64,000 nucleotides of DNA from Conus ventricosus (taxonomy: Eukaryota; Mollusca; Gastropoda; Neogastropoda; Conidae), in contig CM031628.1 of the NCBI GenBank assembly GCA_018398815.1, forward strand, positions 15,013,414 through 15,077,413, read 5' to 3'. A program made the position numbers and the translations under genes. This document shows, piece after piece, positions 1 through 11,649 of this stretch (its first letter is position 1; each line of letters starts with the position of its first letter). A model generated the notes under the pieces. It had not been told where the DNA came from. It did no database searches and saw only the letters and a program-made list of their open reading frames with translations.

Positions 1-65
1 TTTACACGTTCACACACCCCTTCATTGGGGCTATGGCCTATCATGAATAGTCATCTGAATCTGAA

Positions 66-114
<49 letters not shown>

Positions 115-1400
115 CACGACTCGATTATATATATATATATGTATTTTTTTTTTTTTTTTTTTTTTTTTGTTAAACATATTTCTAAAATGAAGTGCTAAAA
201 TCAACATGCTTGTTTCGAGCCTCTTGCCTCTTGCTCTCTTCAGGATATCCTTTTGGGGCACGCTGTCGTTCTTTTATAGCGTGCGGGACTGATTCCGTTT
301 CTGCATGTGTGATTTAATCTCATTCGCTGCACGTGTGGTCTGTGGTTCTTGTTGGGGTCTGTTCAGGTGGAGTGTGCTAACAAAGATTTCCATTTATGCC
401 TGCAATTGTTTACTATTTCTACTTTTGTATTCAGAGTTGCCAGGTGTGGTTTACATAATATTAACCATTTTTCTGTGGAGCATAAATTGCATTTTTTTTG
501 AAATATTGTTGTATGGTGTTGCTCTTTTTATGATTTTCCATGATATGCTGTAGTCTATTTTTTTTTATCTTTGAGTCTCCAAATGTATTTATCAACTCTG
601 TTTGGTTTTGTATTTTTCTTTTTTGAATGACTGTTTATGGTTTGCGTATTGGTTTTGAAAGGGTTTTCAGTGATCCCTATATATGTTTCTTTTTCATTTT
701 CTGATGTTACTGTAGCTTGGTATACAATATTGCTGTGAAGACTTTTGTTGCTTAGGGGGCACTGTTCTTTTTTAGGCAGTTGCAAGATGTCCTTTCGGCA
801 CCCTTCTCTGCTGTGTTGCTTTTCATTTTGTTAGATGAGTCAATTATGTTTCAAGGTTGGGCATACTTGAGTATGATAGTTTGAGGGTTTGTTTTTGTTA
901 AATATTTTGAACAGTTTGTGTTCTTATGGAAATTATGTTCCCAAAATTTTGAGAATTCTTTTCTACGTTTGTTTTTACTTGTCAATCTTTATGGGGGGTT
1001 GTACCATATGATCTTCCTTTTCCTGTTTTTCTTATTTTGTTTGTGTTATTGTCTGGGCTGTATTGCAGTTTGTAATTATAACCATTTTTTTGTAGTGCCT
1101 CTTGGTATTCTGTTGCTGCATTATCAAAATACCTTTTCATTGCATAAACCGGTTGGATAGTCTCTTGTTTATACCATTGGGTATTGTTTTTAGTATAGAT
1201 GGTGGTTGGTTGCTTTTTGATATTTACGTAGATGGTATGTCGTTGGGTTTTTTTGTATGGTTTGTACACATGGTCATTGAGATTTTAATGTTATGTCTAG
1301 GTAATTCACTACTTTTTTGTTTGCTTCTATTGTGATTTTAAGTTGGGGTTTTTTGAAGATTTTACATAATTTTTTTTTCTTTTTTTCAATAGCGTTTTCA
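1..1400 (-). pseudogene. RT/GIY-YIG retroelement fragment, copy in contig 1
   Basis: The minus strand holds the C-terminal part of a reverse transcriptase/GIY-YIG retroelement. At 785-555 I read 'CPLSNKSLHSNIVYQATV' followed by 'ETYIGITENPFKT', the pattern of a GIY-YIG nuclease with its Y-I-G core. At 1269-982 lies the linker region, with 'ATEYQEALQKNGYNYKLQY'. Frames are broken and there is no full reverse transcriptase here. The same sequence recurs at 48531-50090, and relatives lie at 59090-63400. The element is probably Penelope-like, because GIY-YIG plus RT is the hallmark of that group, but the exact family is not certain. The fragment ends at 1409, where the Polinton begins. Confidence 0.6.
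60..170. repeat. CT microsatellite, AT run and poly-T
   Basis: A (CT)n run at about 65-113 is followed by (AT)n at about 127-140 and a T run to about 168. It sits in the 3' portion of the retroelement fragment and is repeated, with length differences, at about 48598-48710. Confidence 0.9.
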
Positions 1401-1409
1401 TGGCTTTTT

Positions 1410-1496
1410 AGAGAACAGGAAAACCTTCATCTGGGCACTTTCGCCTCAACCAGTTTCGGGCGAAAGTGGCCCAGAATAAAGGTTTTCCTGTTCTCT
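1410..1496. repeat. Left terminal inverted repeat, itself a hairpin
   Basis: The first 87 bp of the element form a near-perfect palindrome: the outer arm starts AGAGAACAGGAAAACC and the inner arm ends GGTTTTCCTGTTCTCT, with roughly 39-nt arms around a short centre. The same palindrome, inverted, stands at 16809-16899. Similarity between the two ends continues inward for about 20 more bases (1497-1515 against 16790-16808), giving a terminal repeat of about 106 bp. Confidence 0.92.
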
Positions 1497-1589
1497 GACA
1501 AGAAAGACTTCAAAAACCCAAAAAATAACGATTATCTACAAACAAACATACTGTGTAGGGTTATCCGTTTTCAATACTAATTTACTAAA

Positions 1590-2150
1590 GTTTTCAGATT
1601 TTAATTTTTGTTTAATCCTATGTTTTTCCTGGTTTTTTTCCAATAACATCATTTTCACGCAAACATTCATCAAATGCATCTCTGCCCTTTCATGTGAAAT
1701 AAAACTACAGGTCTTTAACTGCTCTAAAGTCTTTAAACCGAGTTATTATTTTGGCATAAATCCACACACTTATCCCAGCATGTCTTCCACTGAAAGCTGG
1801 GTTTGGACAAAGTGTTTCTCTTTTTAACTAGTCTCTTTCTGCCGAAACAGTAATCTATAATAAATAGTGTCTGCGTTCCCCTCAAACAATCTAAAAAAAG
1901 GCTTCAAAACACTCACTTAGTTTTTTTGCGAGGATCAACTAAATATATTTCATCATCTGTCCATAAAAAACCTTTATCATGATATGCTTTGTTCCATTTA
2001 AGTGTTGGACAGAAAAACCACAATATGATTAAAATTATAACGATAAACTGTTTGTAAACAGGTCGAGGATAAATTTTGTTTTCCAAACCAGTCTGCCCAC
2101 AAATCAATGAGCAATGAGGAGTTTTTGTCATAAAGTTTAACTTGTCCATA
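1590..2150 (-). pseudogene. Packaging ATPase (A32/FtsK-HerA type), broken
   Basis: This gene would pump viral DNA into capsids. The minus strand from the ATG at 2149 reads 'HCSLICGQTG', the start of a Walker A loop, and the frame breaks directly after it. Further on come 'FFCPTLKWNKAY' (the strand following the P-loop) and 'DDEIYLVDP'. Beyond a stop near 1910, other frames show the conserved block around 1800-1750 ('AFSGRHAGISVW', the sensor region of this family) and a late 'DAFDECLRENDVIG' at about 1685-1635. The order and spacing match the A32-like ATPases of Polintons and adintoviruses. It lies at the left end of the element and reads outward. The Walker A lesion and several other frame breaks mean that no intact protein is present as written. 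Confidence 0.8.
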
Positions 2151-2379
2151 GTTTTATAAACAGAACTTAATCAAATCCGTTTTATTTTTATCATACTCTC
2201 TGTCAAAACTTGTTCAGTATAATAAAAACCCTACGAGGCCTAAAGTTGTAAGATTAATCCAATTCAGTTCGGGTAAGTTTGTTTCTATTTAGTAAAACAT
2301 TGATTTTGTTGCTTGTTGTTATGATCTTAATATCCTCACCATTGTGAAGAACGACGACAACAACGTTAAGACGTTAACG

Positions 2380-3650
2380 TCTAGTTTTGCCAGCTAATTT
2401 TAATTCCTTTTTTAAGGTCATCACTAACGCCCACAACCCCATCCCTCTCCACATCTTTAAAGACAGAAATTTCAAAATACATTGTGAACGTGTCTCCTAA
2501 TTTTCTGCTTGGAAAGAACTGTAATTTTGTAGAAGCTTTTTTTTACAACTGTTTCTTTTCTGTGGAGGATGTATGTTTTTTCCCATATGGCGTTATTTCA
2601 ATTTCTTTCCGACTATTGTCGTCCGGCTTAAGACTTACATGTAAAGGGCCAGAGTTGATGCTTTTCTGAAACTTTTTTGACGGCTAAAATATGTAAATGG
2701 GCTTATGAATTCAAATTTTATGTCCCATTCTAAATATGGTTCTAAGTCCCATTTGAGGTCAGGTTTTCGAACTATTTTATATTCATACTGGCCAACATTA
2801 TTTCCCTCTAGATTCCCGCAGTTGTTCTAGTTTAGGAAACTTTTTGCTGTCGCCAACCTCTTTGCGTTTATAATCACCATCTTTAGTTTTACTAAAAACC
2901 ATAAAAAGCCCCTATCTCACCGTTCTGTTCAAATCCGCAACGTCTGCAAGGTCTTTTAATTCTAGGTTATAAACCTCACAGGGCTAATGAACTCTGATTC
3001 TTTGGCCCCCGCGAATTATTTTTTAGAACAACTTATTTTTTTATTTCCAAACAATGTGTAGGTTTCACATTTCAAAAACTTTCTGTTTTGTCTTTGATTT
3101 TTATTTTAAAATTTGATCCGACCCTCCACAAAACTAATCTTTTAAACTGTAAATTAGGAATTGTATAATTTCATAATCGCAATATGCAGCTTTCCCTGAG
3201 GGAAAAGAGCTCTTAAAACAGTTGAGGGCCTTCCATCATAAGTTTTCATCAGTCCCTTGCTCATCCAAATGAACATAGAGTAATGAATGTAATGAAAGAT
3301 CGAGCGGATTTTCTCCCTATAAGTAGTTTTGTTTGGCGTAACTCTAAAACTATGAAGGGGCCGATTGGCAGTTTTTAAAGCCTAACTTTTTAGCTAGCTC
3401 TTTATCAAAATAGTACCCTACTTCTTCTTCTTCAGGTTTGAAGGTCAACATTGTTTTCTGATTCGCATTGTTAAGTTGAGAGCAATGTCAATTTATCATT
3501 GCTTCTTTTAGCGAGCAAAACCCGTAATAACCATCGGGTATGGTTAACTGGCTAACAAATTTGGGCCCTTATTATTAACTTTTTTAATCTTATTATTCTC
3601 CTGGCTTTGCTTATATTAAACCAACGACTTTGTAGAATATTTCAGGGGAG
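2380..3650 (-). pseudogene. Heavily frameshifted virion-protein candidate
   Basis: No long frame survives, but short protein-like stretches on the minus strand follow one another: 'LTIPDGYYGFCSLKEA' near 3550-3500, 'FKPEEEEVGYYFDKELAKK' near 3460-3395, 'KKFPKLEQLRESRGK' near 2850-2800, and 'LGDTFTMYFEISVFKDVERD' near 2510-2450. The 'IPDGYYG' and 'ELAKKLGF' pieces recall a jelly-roll structural protein I have seen in related invertebrate elements, but that is recollection, not proof. It lies upstream of the ATPase on the same strand. It may be two genes. Function is not assigned. Confidence 0.4.
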
Positions 3651-3955
3651 CGCGACCTTTCTAGTTCCGCATTCGTTATTAATAGAAATGTTCTAAAAAC
3701 GAAGGGCGGTCTTGAGTTGTTATTGTTAAAAAACATTTTTTTAAAACAAATTAAAAATGAGTGCATTCCAAATTATACTGATGCAAAATATTCTGTTGGG
3801 CCCCATTTCAATCTTAAAAATATAACAACTGCGCCCTCGACATTTCTGTGACCCAGACTGAACCTTTCAAAAAAGGTAAGTACTCCATTAAGCAGATATC
3901 TTAACCCTCCTATTAAAAAAACGACCGCACCCCAAAAGTGTGGTTTAGTCATCCG

Positions 3956-4775
3956 ATGCAGTTTTATCAGAACCAGTTAAACTTTGCTGTGTTTTGTGCA
4001 TCAACTGGGTGTGGAGTGTCGTATGTGATCACTTAAATCATCCTAATCCTTTGGTTAGGTCAGTGTACAGATTCATTTTCTATTACCCCTTCAGGCGTAT
4101 TTTGACTGAACTGCAAGCACCATTACCAAATGACAAACCGTTTAATCCATTTAGCAACCGAATAGACATGAAGGCTTTTGAAGAATCTGTAACGAATTCA
4201 ATATTAACATCAAGACAGACTTTAGACAAAGGTCTGATCTTAATCATGGCTTAGGCACCCCTTATTATTGGGGCGTGCACAAAAAGTAAAAACTATGACT
4301 GGAACCCTCCTTACACATCTTTCTCTTCAGGCACAACTGTTCACCTCGGGTCCATAGAGCAAGAGCATAAAAAGCATGGACAACATTTATCTTAGACATT
4401 CTAAGGGCCTAACTAGAGCGGGAATAGAACGAATAAACGACTCTATTCGTACTTAGTTTGGTGTTTGCTAGGTTCACAAGCAAGGCAAGTTTCAAAGCAT
4501 AACTGATCCTTTACTGGTTTTTGATGCACAAAAAACAGTACTGGCAAATTTAGAGGACGCCTTTTATTCTACATTTTGATTTACCTTCAAGTATTAAAAA
4601 GGGTCCCAAAATGGTTTTACAATACGCAAGATCAAAAGTAGACTTTGCTGTTGGCACTGGTTTATACATGCTACCTTTGACTCGACTCCGGGAAGGAACA
4701 ATAATAAACTACAACAATGAAATTCTCGTTGCGGGAAAAATGAACAAAAGGTCGGACAAAACGACATAAATTCTG
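3956..4775 (+). pseudogene. Candidate structural protein, broken
   Basis: An ATG at 3956 opens 'MQFYQNQLNFAVFCASTG', which breaks near 4040 and continues in another frame as 'HLNHPNPLVRSVYRFIFYY' and 'RILTELQAPLPNDKPFNPF'. After a stop at 4254 the likeness continues in other frames ('GLTRAGIERINDSIR', 'DAQKTVLANLEDAFY') up to the region 'KVDFAVGTGLYMLP' near 4635-4675. The arrangement resembles an uncharacterised protein that I associate with cnidarian and molluscan Polinton-like elements, where it is probably a capsid component. It stands between the two minus-strand blocks. No catalytic motif is visible. The product as written is truncated. Confidence 0.5.
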
Positions 4776-4971
4776 AGCAGTAATATTGCAAGCAGTAAAA
4801 AAACAAGATGACCCCCCCAAAAATAAGTCATCTAATTCCCCAAGTCCAAAGCCCCAAAAGGCCATTGAAGACTCAGCAAAGCTCGCGGACTCTGTTGCGA
4901 TGGCCATGAATATGAAAAGACAGCGCTTGTTCTTGGATTAACTGGCATAGGATTACTTGGTCTTTATCTTA

Positions 4972-5241
4972 CTAAAATAGTAACCCAACTATTACAAGAA
5001 CTAATGTCCATAAGTGCTCGGCCATAAAGCCAACTACTTTGCTTGCAGTAGACAAAAGCCCGCTGACAATACTCCCCAATATTCCTGGTAAAGCGTCCAC
5101 GGCTTTACCAGCTAATTTTTTTTTTAAAAAACTTGCGAGATGATCAAGCTGTTTTTTTACCCCTGATTTATCAGGTGGAGGCGATGGCGGTGGCGGCGGG
5201 GCACTGGACTTTGACCTCCGCCGCGCTGTAATAGCCAACAC
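4972..5241 (-). CDS. Proline-rich small protein with C-terminal membrane segment
   Basis: This 89-residue frame is one of the few uninterrupted ones. It has a basic start, a Pro run ('APPPPPSPPPDKSG', residues about 14-27), a Lys-rich amphipathic stretch, then 'ALPGILGSIVSGLLSTASKV' and a hydrophobic C-terminus (about residues 72-89, 'LWTLVLVIVGLLF'). Short proteins with this Pro-rich plus Gly/Leu helix plus membrane-anchor plan recur in Polinton/adintovirus-like elements and are thought to be minor virion or membrane-active proteins. The frame may go on downstream, since translated pieces with similar character appear to about 4800. The exact role is unknown. Confidence 0.6.
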   Translation of the reverse strand: MLAITARRRSKSSAPPPPPSPPPDKSGVKKQLDHLASFLKKKLAGKAVDALPGILGSIVSGLLSTASKVVGFMAEHLWTLVLVIVGLLF

Positions 5242-5459
5242 CAGTGTGTTATTGCAAACCTAAGGGTGTTATAACGCTTGCTAATGTGACACCTTGCTCT
5301 CTAAACAGGTTCGTATTCGTTCTGCTAGTGTCGTGTCTTTATATAAAATTTTTCGATTGTTTCTCTTATTCTATTCACTTGAGTTGTAATTGGTCCCGGT
5401 TAGTAGTCGTCATTCTAGTCTTGCTGATCTTTCTTGTTCAAGATCTTTTAGTCTTTGGG

Positions 5460-6150
5460 CTATTCTTTCTTTAATATCAGGCCCCAAGTTGGCGTCATCA
5501 GCCTCAACGAGTTTTCTTTTTCTCTTTTTATATGCTCATCTAGTTCAAACCCAGTTTTGCTAAATTGTTTGTTATTCGCCCTTTTATGGTTCTTAAAGCA
5601 TGATCAAGGGCCGTTAGTTCTCGCAGGGTAGCGGCGAGTCGTGTATAGTCTTTAACGCTGTTTCTTCGGAAAAACTGGATTCTGCTTCTATTACATTTAT
5701 TAATCACCTGCTGATTGTTTAATTCTTTAAGTTCCCTGTTTTGCATTTGGTTATCTGTCGGGAGTTCTTTTCAGTGTGTTTTGAAGTTTAGAAACTGCCT
5801 CCGCCTTAATTTTGGCCTAACAAGGCCAAGGCGGATTTTGTTCGCTCGCAGGGAGTCTATTTCTAATTGAACCCGGCTAAAAAACTTTGATGGGTCTTTT
5901 TTAGTTGTAACTGAACAAGTTGTCCTTGGTCGCTCCTCACAAACAAATGGTCATCTTTTACTTAAAATCATTAGGGTCTATAAATTCAGGAGGTTCTTGG
6001 CCTAAACTTTGGGGATAATGATCTGACCTTACTTTCTGTTAATTCACGCCGCAAAGAGAGCCCCGAGCGATGTTGTACCAAAGGAGTCATTTCACTCATG
6101 TCGTCTCCAGGATCTAAAACATCATAATCTTCATCCTCAATGCCTGCCAT
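5460..6150 (-). pseudogene. Acidic-start, charged coiled-coil protein, broken
   Basis: The ATG at 6150 gives a very acidic start, 'MAGIEDEDYDVLDPGDDMSE', followed by Arg/Lys-rich sequence. After frame breaks near 6000 and 5880, the longest open part (5746-5540) contains 'DYTRLAATLRELTALDHAL', probably helical. A Lys/Arg-rich tail lies near 5510. The start is only 55 bp from the divergent start of the capsid-like gene at 6205, so the two probably share a promoter region. I do not recognise a named family; a scaffold or core protein is possible. Confidence 0.45.
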
Positions 6151-6204
6151 GTTTTTAAATAATTAACTTTTTTATTTTGTTTTATAAAAAAATGCCACAA
6201 CCAT

Positions 6205-7440
6205 ATGGCTCGATTCTTGACCCGCATAAGAAAACAGAAAAAAGCCCATGGCGTGAAGGACAAAAAACGGAATATTATTGTTCCAAATAAACCATCTACT
6301 ATTGATGCAGATCAAATTCTTACTGTCAAATTTCCAGACCTAGGAGCAGATGAATTGATTGTGCCTGGCTCTGCGCGTCTTACTTTCAAAATAGAACTCG
6401 CTTCAACAGACCCAAACAGGACAGTTGTACAGAATCTGGGGGGGGCAATCGTTAAGAAAATTTCTATAAAACTTGAGGGGCAAGAAATATTTTCTTTACA
6501 TAATGCAGACATATTTTTAACCTATTCTGACTATGGCTAACCCGGGGAAAGAAATGGGCTGATCTTGCGTTTCAAGGAATCGAAAATGAAGAAGCACTAA
6601 AACATAGAAAAAGGCGCCCCAGATACTAAAGACGGTAAAAAGTATGCGCTGTAAATTTTGCGTATGGAAATCGCTTTTCCATACCCTTAGATTTTGAGTT
6701 GTTAAAAGCGCATGCCCATACTTTCAAGGAGCATTAAAAGGACAGATTGTCATATGAACTAAAATTTTAAAGAATACAAACGGGTTATCAAATCATCAGA
6801 CACGAAGCAAAGTACAGCCTTTTTTGACATCTCGTTAGAGTTTGACGTTGTTAGCAACCTGAATTAGGCAAGGCTGATTTAGACCTATAAACAGTCAAAA
6901 TTAGTAATATATTACGAAAGTGCGTCATCATTCAACATATCCAAAAGCAGGCAGACACTATAAAGGAATTTTAGTTTTAGTGTTGCAGCATATTCACTTA
7001 AAGGCATTTTATTGCTGTGCGAAGATGAAGAACCGTTCAAAAGAGGAAGTGATAAAGTTTTTAATCCAAAAAAACGAAAGTACAATGTTCGATTGAGGGT
7101 AGTCCTAACCAAATCTACGCTAGCGGGCTTAAACTTATCACATTTTGATGAAATAAGAAACGTTTGGGGGGGGGAGGTGTAGAAGTCCAACAGTTGACCT
7201 TGTTGTCTAAAGATTTAATCTTCACAATGTTAGGTTGATGATTATTTAAACAACAAAATACGGTTTATGGATTGACCTAAGGTCAACAGAGGATAATCAG
7301 TTGCATGGAAGCGGGAGAACTGTGAGAGACGTAATAAACATTCAAATTGATAAAGAAGGAAGAAGCCGATAAACCTTAATGTACATTTGTTTTTATTTAT
7401 ATGATGCCCCAGCTGAATATTAAATATAGCAGATTAGAAA
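6205..7440 (+). pseudogene. Capsid-like protein, first 111 residues open
   Basis: The frame starts at ATG 6205 with a basic leader ('MARFLTRIRKQKKAHGVKDK') and runs 111 residues before a stop at 6540. It includes 'LIVPGSARLTFKIELAST', 'GGAIVKKISIKLEGQEI' and 'SLHNADIFLTYSDYG', a beta-rich plan. The likeness continues in broken frames to about 7440; for example 'DNQLHGSGRTVRDVINIQI' at 7300-7360 is followed by a hydrophobic strand. Length (about 410 codons), position and beta-rich character fit a jelly-roll major capsid protein of a Polinton-type virus, but I cannot run a fold comparison. At least four frame breaks are needed to span it. Confidence 0.55.
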
Positions 7441-7476
7441 ATGTAGTATACTAAATTATTTTTATTTTAAAAAAAG

Positions 7477-8092
7477 CATGTCTGTTAGGTTTATCCAAAT
7501 GTGCCTACAGCGCTGCCAAAAGAAGGGATAGTAGAAAGCCCAAAATAAAAACCTTCAGATTAACCAACATTACACAAAAGCAACAAAACTAGAGCAAAAC
7601 CTTTTAAAATACAGCAAAACCAAACGAAGGTATTCGCTGTCTTTAATGTGTTATTATGTTAATACTGGGCATCGACTATAAGCGCTCTATCAGCGGAACG
7701 AGTGTTGGCCTCTTAGCAACGGGCATAGGCGCACCCGCAGCTTTACCTCTAGGAGGTTTGTCTTTAGCTCTGGCCTGTGTTCATTAGCTGTAAGTGCGGC
7801 TGGCAAAAATTAAAAACAAACTCCAAAAGCCACAGCTATGGTTCAACTAATAACGGCTAAACTTAGTTCGTTTAAACTGACAATAAATAAAGCACTAGCT
7901 GACTCAAACATACGGATGAAGAATTTAATCGTTTACAGGCCGATTTTAATGACCTACAAAAGACAAAAGTTTGATCTTCAAAGAAAAGGCGAGGGCAAGT
8001 TTTTCTCAACAGCCAGACGCCGAGCAGATAAAAAAGGAATGCTTAAAAAAGTAAACGAGACATTAAACTCTGTTCTAAACAGCTCACAGTAA
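7477..8092 (+). pseudogene. Gly/Ala-rich membrane protein with helical tail
   Basis: The last 84 residues (7838-8092) are open: 'MVQLITAKLSSFKLTINKAL' then a Lys/Arg-rich end. Upstream frames hold a Gly/Ala/Leu membrane stretch near 7705-7790 ('LLATGIGAPAALPLGGLSLA') and a first ATG at 7477. The layout (short N-terminus, hydrophobic Gly/Ala segment, then 'AKxxSxxxxINKALADSNI') matches an uncharacterised protein I know from related invertebrate elements. It sits between the capsid-like gene and the polymerase on the same strand. Function is unknown; a virion membrane protein is a guess. Confidence 0.45.
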
Positions 8093-8222
8093 CAACATCG
8101 AAGGGCGTTTATACTTTAGTTTACGAGTCCAAGCACAAAAAGACCGTTTGATATTGATTCGATTAGCCGTTGTATTTTTTTTAATTTAAATAAATATGTT
8201 GGCTTAGGAAAAGAAAGACAGC

Positions 8223-8444
8223 ATGGCTAAGATATATGAAGGCCCAGATGAATTGTTTGAAGGAATGCTTGAGAGAGAGCGTTTATCAAGAGCACTGAAT
8301 GATATTGATTTAGAAGTCATTGACCCAACAAACGTACAGGCAAGTGTTGTTCATGCTATTTCTCAAGTTCCAGGGAAACTAACAATAGACCCACCGGTTA
8401 AAGTAATGTTAGCTGTTTTAAAACGACTATGTAACAATAAATGA
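8223..8444 (+). CDS. Small 73-residue protein upstream of the polymerase
   Basis: A complete frame from ATG 8223 ('MAKIYEGPDELFEGMLERER') ends at 8444. The product is acidic at first, helical, and ends with a basic 'VKVMLAVLKRLCNNK'. No membrane segment or known motif is visible. It is on the same strand as the polymerase, which begins almost at once downstream, so it might be co-transcribed. It could also be a separate N-terminal piece of the polymerase reading frame; I think a separate gene is more likely. Function is not assigned. Confidence 0.5.
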   Translation: MAKIYEGPDELFEGMLERERLSRALNDIDLEVIDPTNVQASVVHAISQVPGKLTIDPPVKVMLAVLKRLCNNK

Positions 8445-8449
8445 AGAAA

Positions 8450-11400
8450 TCTAGAAGTCTGGGTCTCAACTAAACAACAGGGCTATTCTTTCTCATAACG
8501 ACATAAACACCGGTTGGGCAGACGAATGCTTACACAGTTTGACGCTGCCGCTGAAGAAGCTTAAAATTGAGAGGCTCTGGTTGGTCAGAGGGCGAAGTCT
8601 TAGAGATTAGATTAAAACAGGCTAAGTATGCACCCATTGTAGGCAAGGCTTACATTCCGCTACTCGAGAGTTGGTTTCAAAGAGAGCAGTTTTAAAATAA
8701 AAAATTCAGACGACAAATGTTTCATGTGGTGTGTTCTTGCAAGGCTGCATCATGTCCGCGAACACGCAGAGAGAGTGACTAACTATCGGCAATAACACAA
8801 AGATCTTAACTTTAATGGAATATCCTTTCCTGTTAGTGTAGACCAATTGATCAGTTTAAAGAACAAAACAAACCAATAACTTTTAAATGTATACACATGG
8901 GATGGGGAAAACACATTGGTGCCAATAAAGTGTCCAAGAACAGCCCAACAATAGGGAACCAGAAAAAATCATGTTGACTTACTCCTAATGTCTTCACCAA
9001 CGGGGCTACGCATTACCATTGATACGAACAATGAGAAGACTATAATGCAGCATACTTCAAAAGATCATGGCAAAACAGAATTCGGGGTAGAAAATGTTTA
9101 ACAAGATGCTCTGTTCAAGCCGCGAGCAAACATAAGAAACATTGTAAAAGTTCTTGTAACTGTAATACAGAACTAATTAGGGCCCCCCTGGATCTAAAGT
9201 TATTTTTAAGAACTGGAAACGGATGCAAAAATTCTCCATATTTTGTTTACGCAGACTTCGAATCGCCCCATTTTTCCCTTATGAAGGGCCAGCGCCACAA
9301 AAACTTCGAAAAACAGTTTAATGAGTAATCATCAGATTTTTTTCATTTGCCTTCATTGTTTTTCAGGTCGGATGGCGCCCATTCAGCACCAGAATTATAC
9401 AGAGGCCCAAATGCGGCTAGAAGATTTTTACAGCGCATGCAGCAAGGGGCGTAATGACTGTTCTAATAATCTAAATTTATCTGAAATCATAATGACGCCT
9501 GGGACCAACAACATTATGACTCGCCACTCACTGTTGGTTTGTGGTTTAGGCCTCTCATCAGGCGCAGCGAATCCAACAGTAAGAGACCATGTTTAACATT
9601 AGTGGAAAGTTCAGAGGAGCAGGCACAGTAAATGCAATCTTCAACTAAAGTTTGAACCAAAGACCATGGAAGCTGCCCATCTTCTTTCATAACTTGCGAG
9701 GTTACGACTCTCATCTTATATTTGCAAGCAGAAACCCAAAAGCCTTCAGGGTAGCATGCATTCCCAAGTCATCAGAAAAGTACATGTGCTTTAATCTAAT
9801 AACATGTCTTTTTATGACTCTACCCAACACATGATGGGATCATTAGAGTCACTAGCTATGTCCTTAAAGTCCTCCCCAAATTAAGGGAAGAATATTTTGA
9901 CCCAACGCTTGTTAGAAAGGGTGTTTCCCCTTATGAGTACATAAAACATTTGGGGAAAAGGGTTTGATGAAGATACACTTCCGCCAAAAGGCGCGTTCTT
10001 TTCTAGTCTCAGAGGAAGGACATCAGTGATTTGATTCCCAGCATGCTCAAGATGCGTGGCAGAAGTTAGATTGTAAAACGATGGGAGACTATCATGACTC
10101 ATACTTGAGGGCAGATGTATGTTTGTTGGCGGATATTTTTGAAAAATTATAGAAAGACCTGCATGAAAACATTACAGCCTGGATCCTGCGCATTACATTT
10201 CTGCGCCCGGGATGATTTGGGGAAATGCTTTCTTAAAAGTTTACAGGAATACAGATTGATTTATTGTCTGACCTACCAATGATTCAGATGATTGAAAACG
10301 GATTGCGCGGAGGAATTAGTATGGCGTCGCATCATTACTGTAAAGCAACAAAAATACTTGGACGATTATGATCCAAGTAAAAGGTCTAACTATCTTATGT
10401 ATTTAGATGCAAAACAATCTGAAATGGATGGGCAATGGCGCAATCACTTCCGTTACGCAACTTTAAAATGTACGCAGGCGGCGATCCGAAAAATATTCAA
10501 AAGGCATTAAAGTGGTTGAACAGTTTAACGCCTGATCAGCAGCGCGGCTTCATTCTAGAAGTTGACTTAGAATATCCTCATGAACTCCATGACCTACATA
10601 ATGACTACCCATTAGCAGCAGAAAGTCTAAAGATGGACCCAAGAGAGCCACCTAAACTTGTGCCCAATCTTCGGGGCAAAAAAAATTATGTCTGTCATTA
10701 CAGACTTCTACAATTTTTTTTTAAGACATGGTTTGAAGTTGCCCAGCAGTTCATCGTATAATTGCTTTTGATCAAGAACAGTTCATGAAACCATACATCA
10801 TGAAAAAACACTGATCTCAGAACTAAATCCACAAAATGCTTCAGAAAAAGACTTTTTCAATTTGATGAACAACAGCTGTTTTGGAAAGACTATGGAGAAC
10901 CCGCACAAGCGCAAAGATGTCGATTGGTCCCCAAAGAGAGAATGAAGCAATTAAGCTGACTTCAAAACCAAATTATCAGGACTTCAGAAGATTTCATGAT
11001 CAGCTTTTTTTGGCATAGATGAAAAAAAAGAAAGTCAAATTAGACAAACCTGTATTATTGGGTTTACTGTTTTAAAATTATAAAAGCTTTTGATGTTAGA
11101 GTTTCTTTATGACTACTTTAAGCCCTCGTATCCTGGTCCAGAGTACTTTACACAGATACAGATAGTTTTGATTATAGATATTCCTACTGAAGATATTTAT
11201 AAAGACATGGAATTAGAAGTAGCTAAGGAGCGAGTGGAGGGTTTATGACACGTCCGATTATCCTAAAGTTTTCGCCTTTACATTCATTACTACAAGAAGG
11301 TTTTAGGAAAGATGAAGGATGAATTATCTGGAAAGGTGATCAAGGAGTATGTGGGGTTAAGGTAAAAAATGTACAGTATTTCGAGCCAGGAGAAAATCAT

Positions 11401-11640
11401 TAAAAAAAGCAAAGGAATATCTCGCAGCGTTGTGCAGTCAAAACTATCACTGACAACTCAAAGAAGCTTTGTTTGGCAATAAGACTTTTCATCATGAAAA
11501 ACTTTAAAACTGCGATCTAATCTACATGAGATCAACAAAACTGTTGTTAACAGAAGTATTAGATAGAAAAAACCACAAAACGTGTGTTTGTTAATCCAGA
11601 GTTTTCATATGCAATTGGGCCTGGGGAACCGTAAATTAAT
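8450..11640 (+). pseudogene. polB: Protein-primed family B DNA polymerase, frame-broken
   Basis: Replicates the linear element from its ends, by family analogy with protein priming. N-terminal blocks include 'DDKCFMWCVLARLHHVRE' (8700-8760) and a Cys/His finger near 9100-9180. Exonuclease motifs follow: 'FVYADFES' (9245-9268), 'FFHNLRGYDSHLIF' (9682-9723) and 'DYHDSYLRADVCLLADIFE' (10084-10143). Polymerase motif A lies near 10398 ('YLMYLDA', then a break), the B-like motif 'NNSCFGKTMEN' at 10869-10901, and motif C 'LYTDTDS' near 11140-11165 with both aspartates present. The C-terminal 'YDTSDYPK' and 'EYVGLR' blocks are visible at 11245-11365. The span, about 1060 codons, is normal for the family. 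Ten or more frame breaks separate the blocks, so no continuous product is encoded as written. Confidence 0.87.
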
Positions 11641-11649
11641 TAAAGCGGA

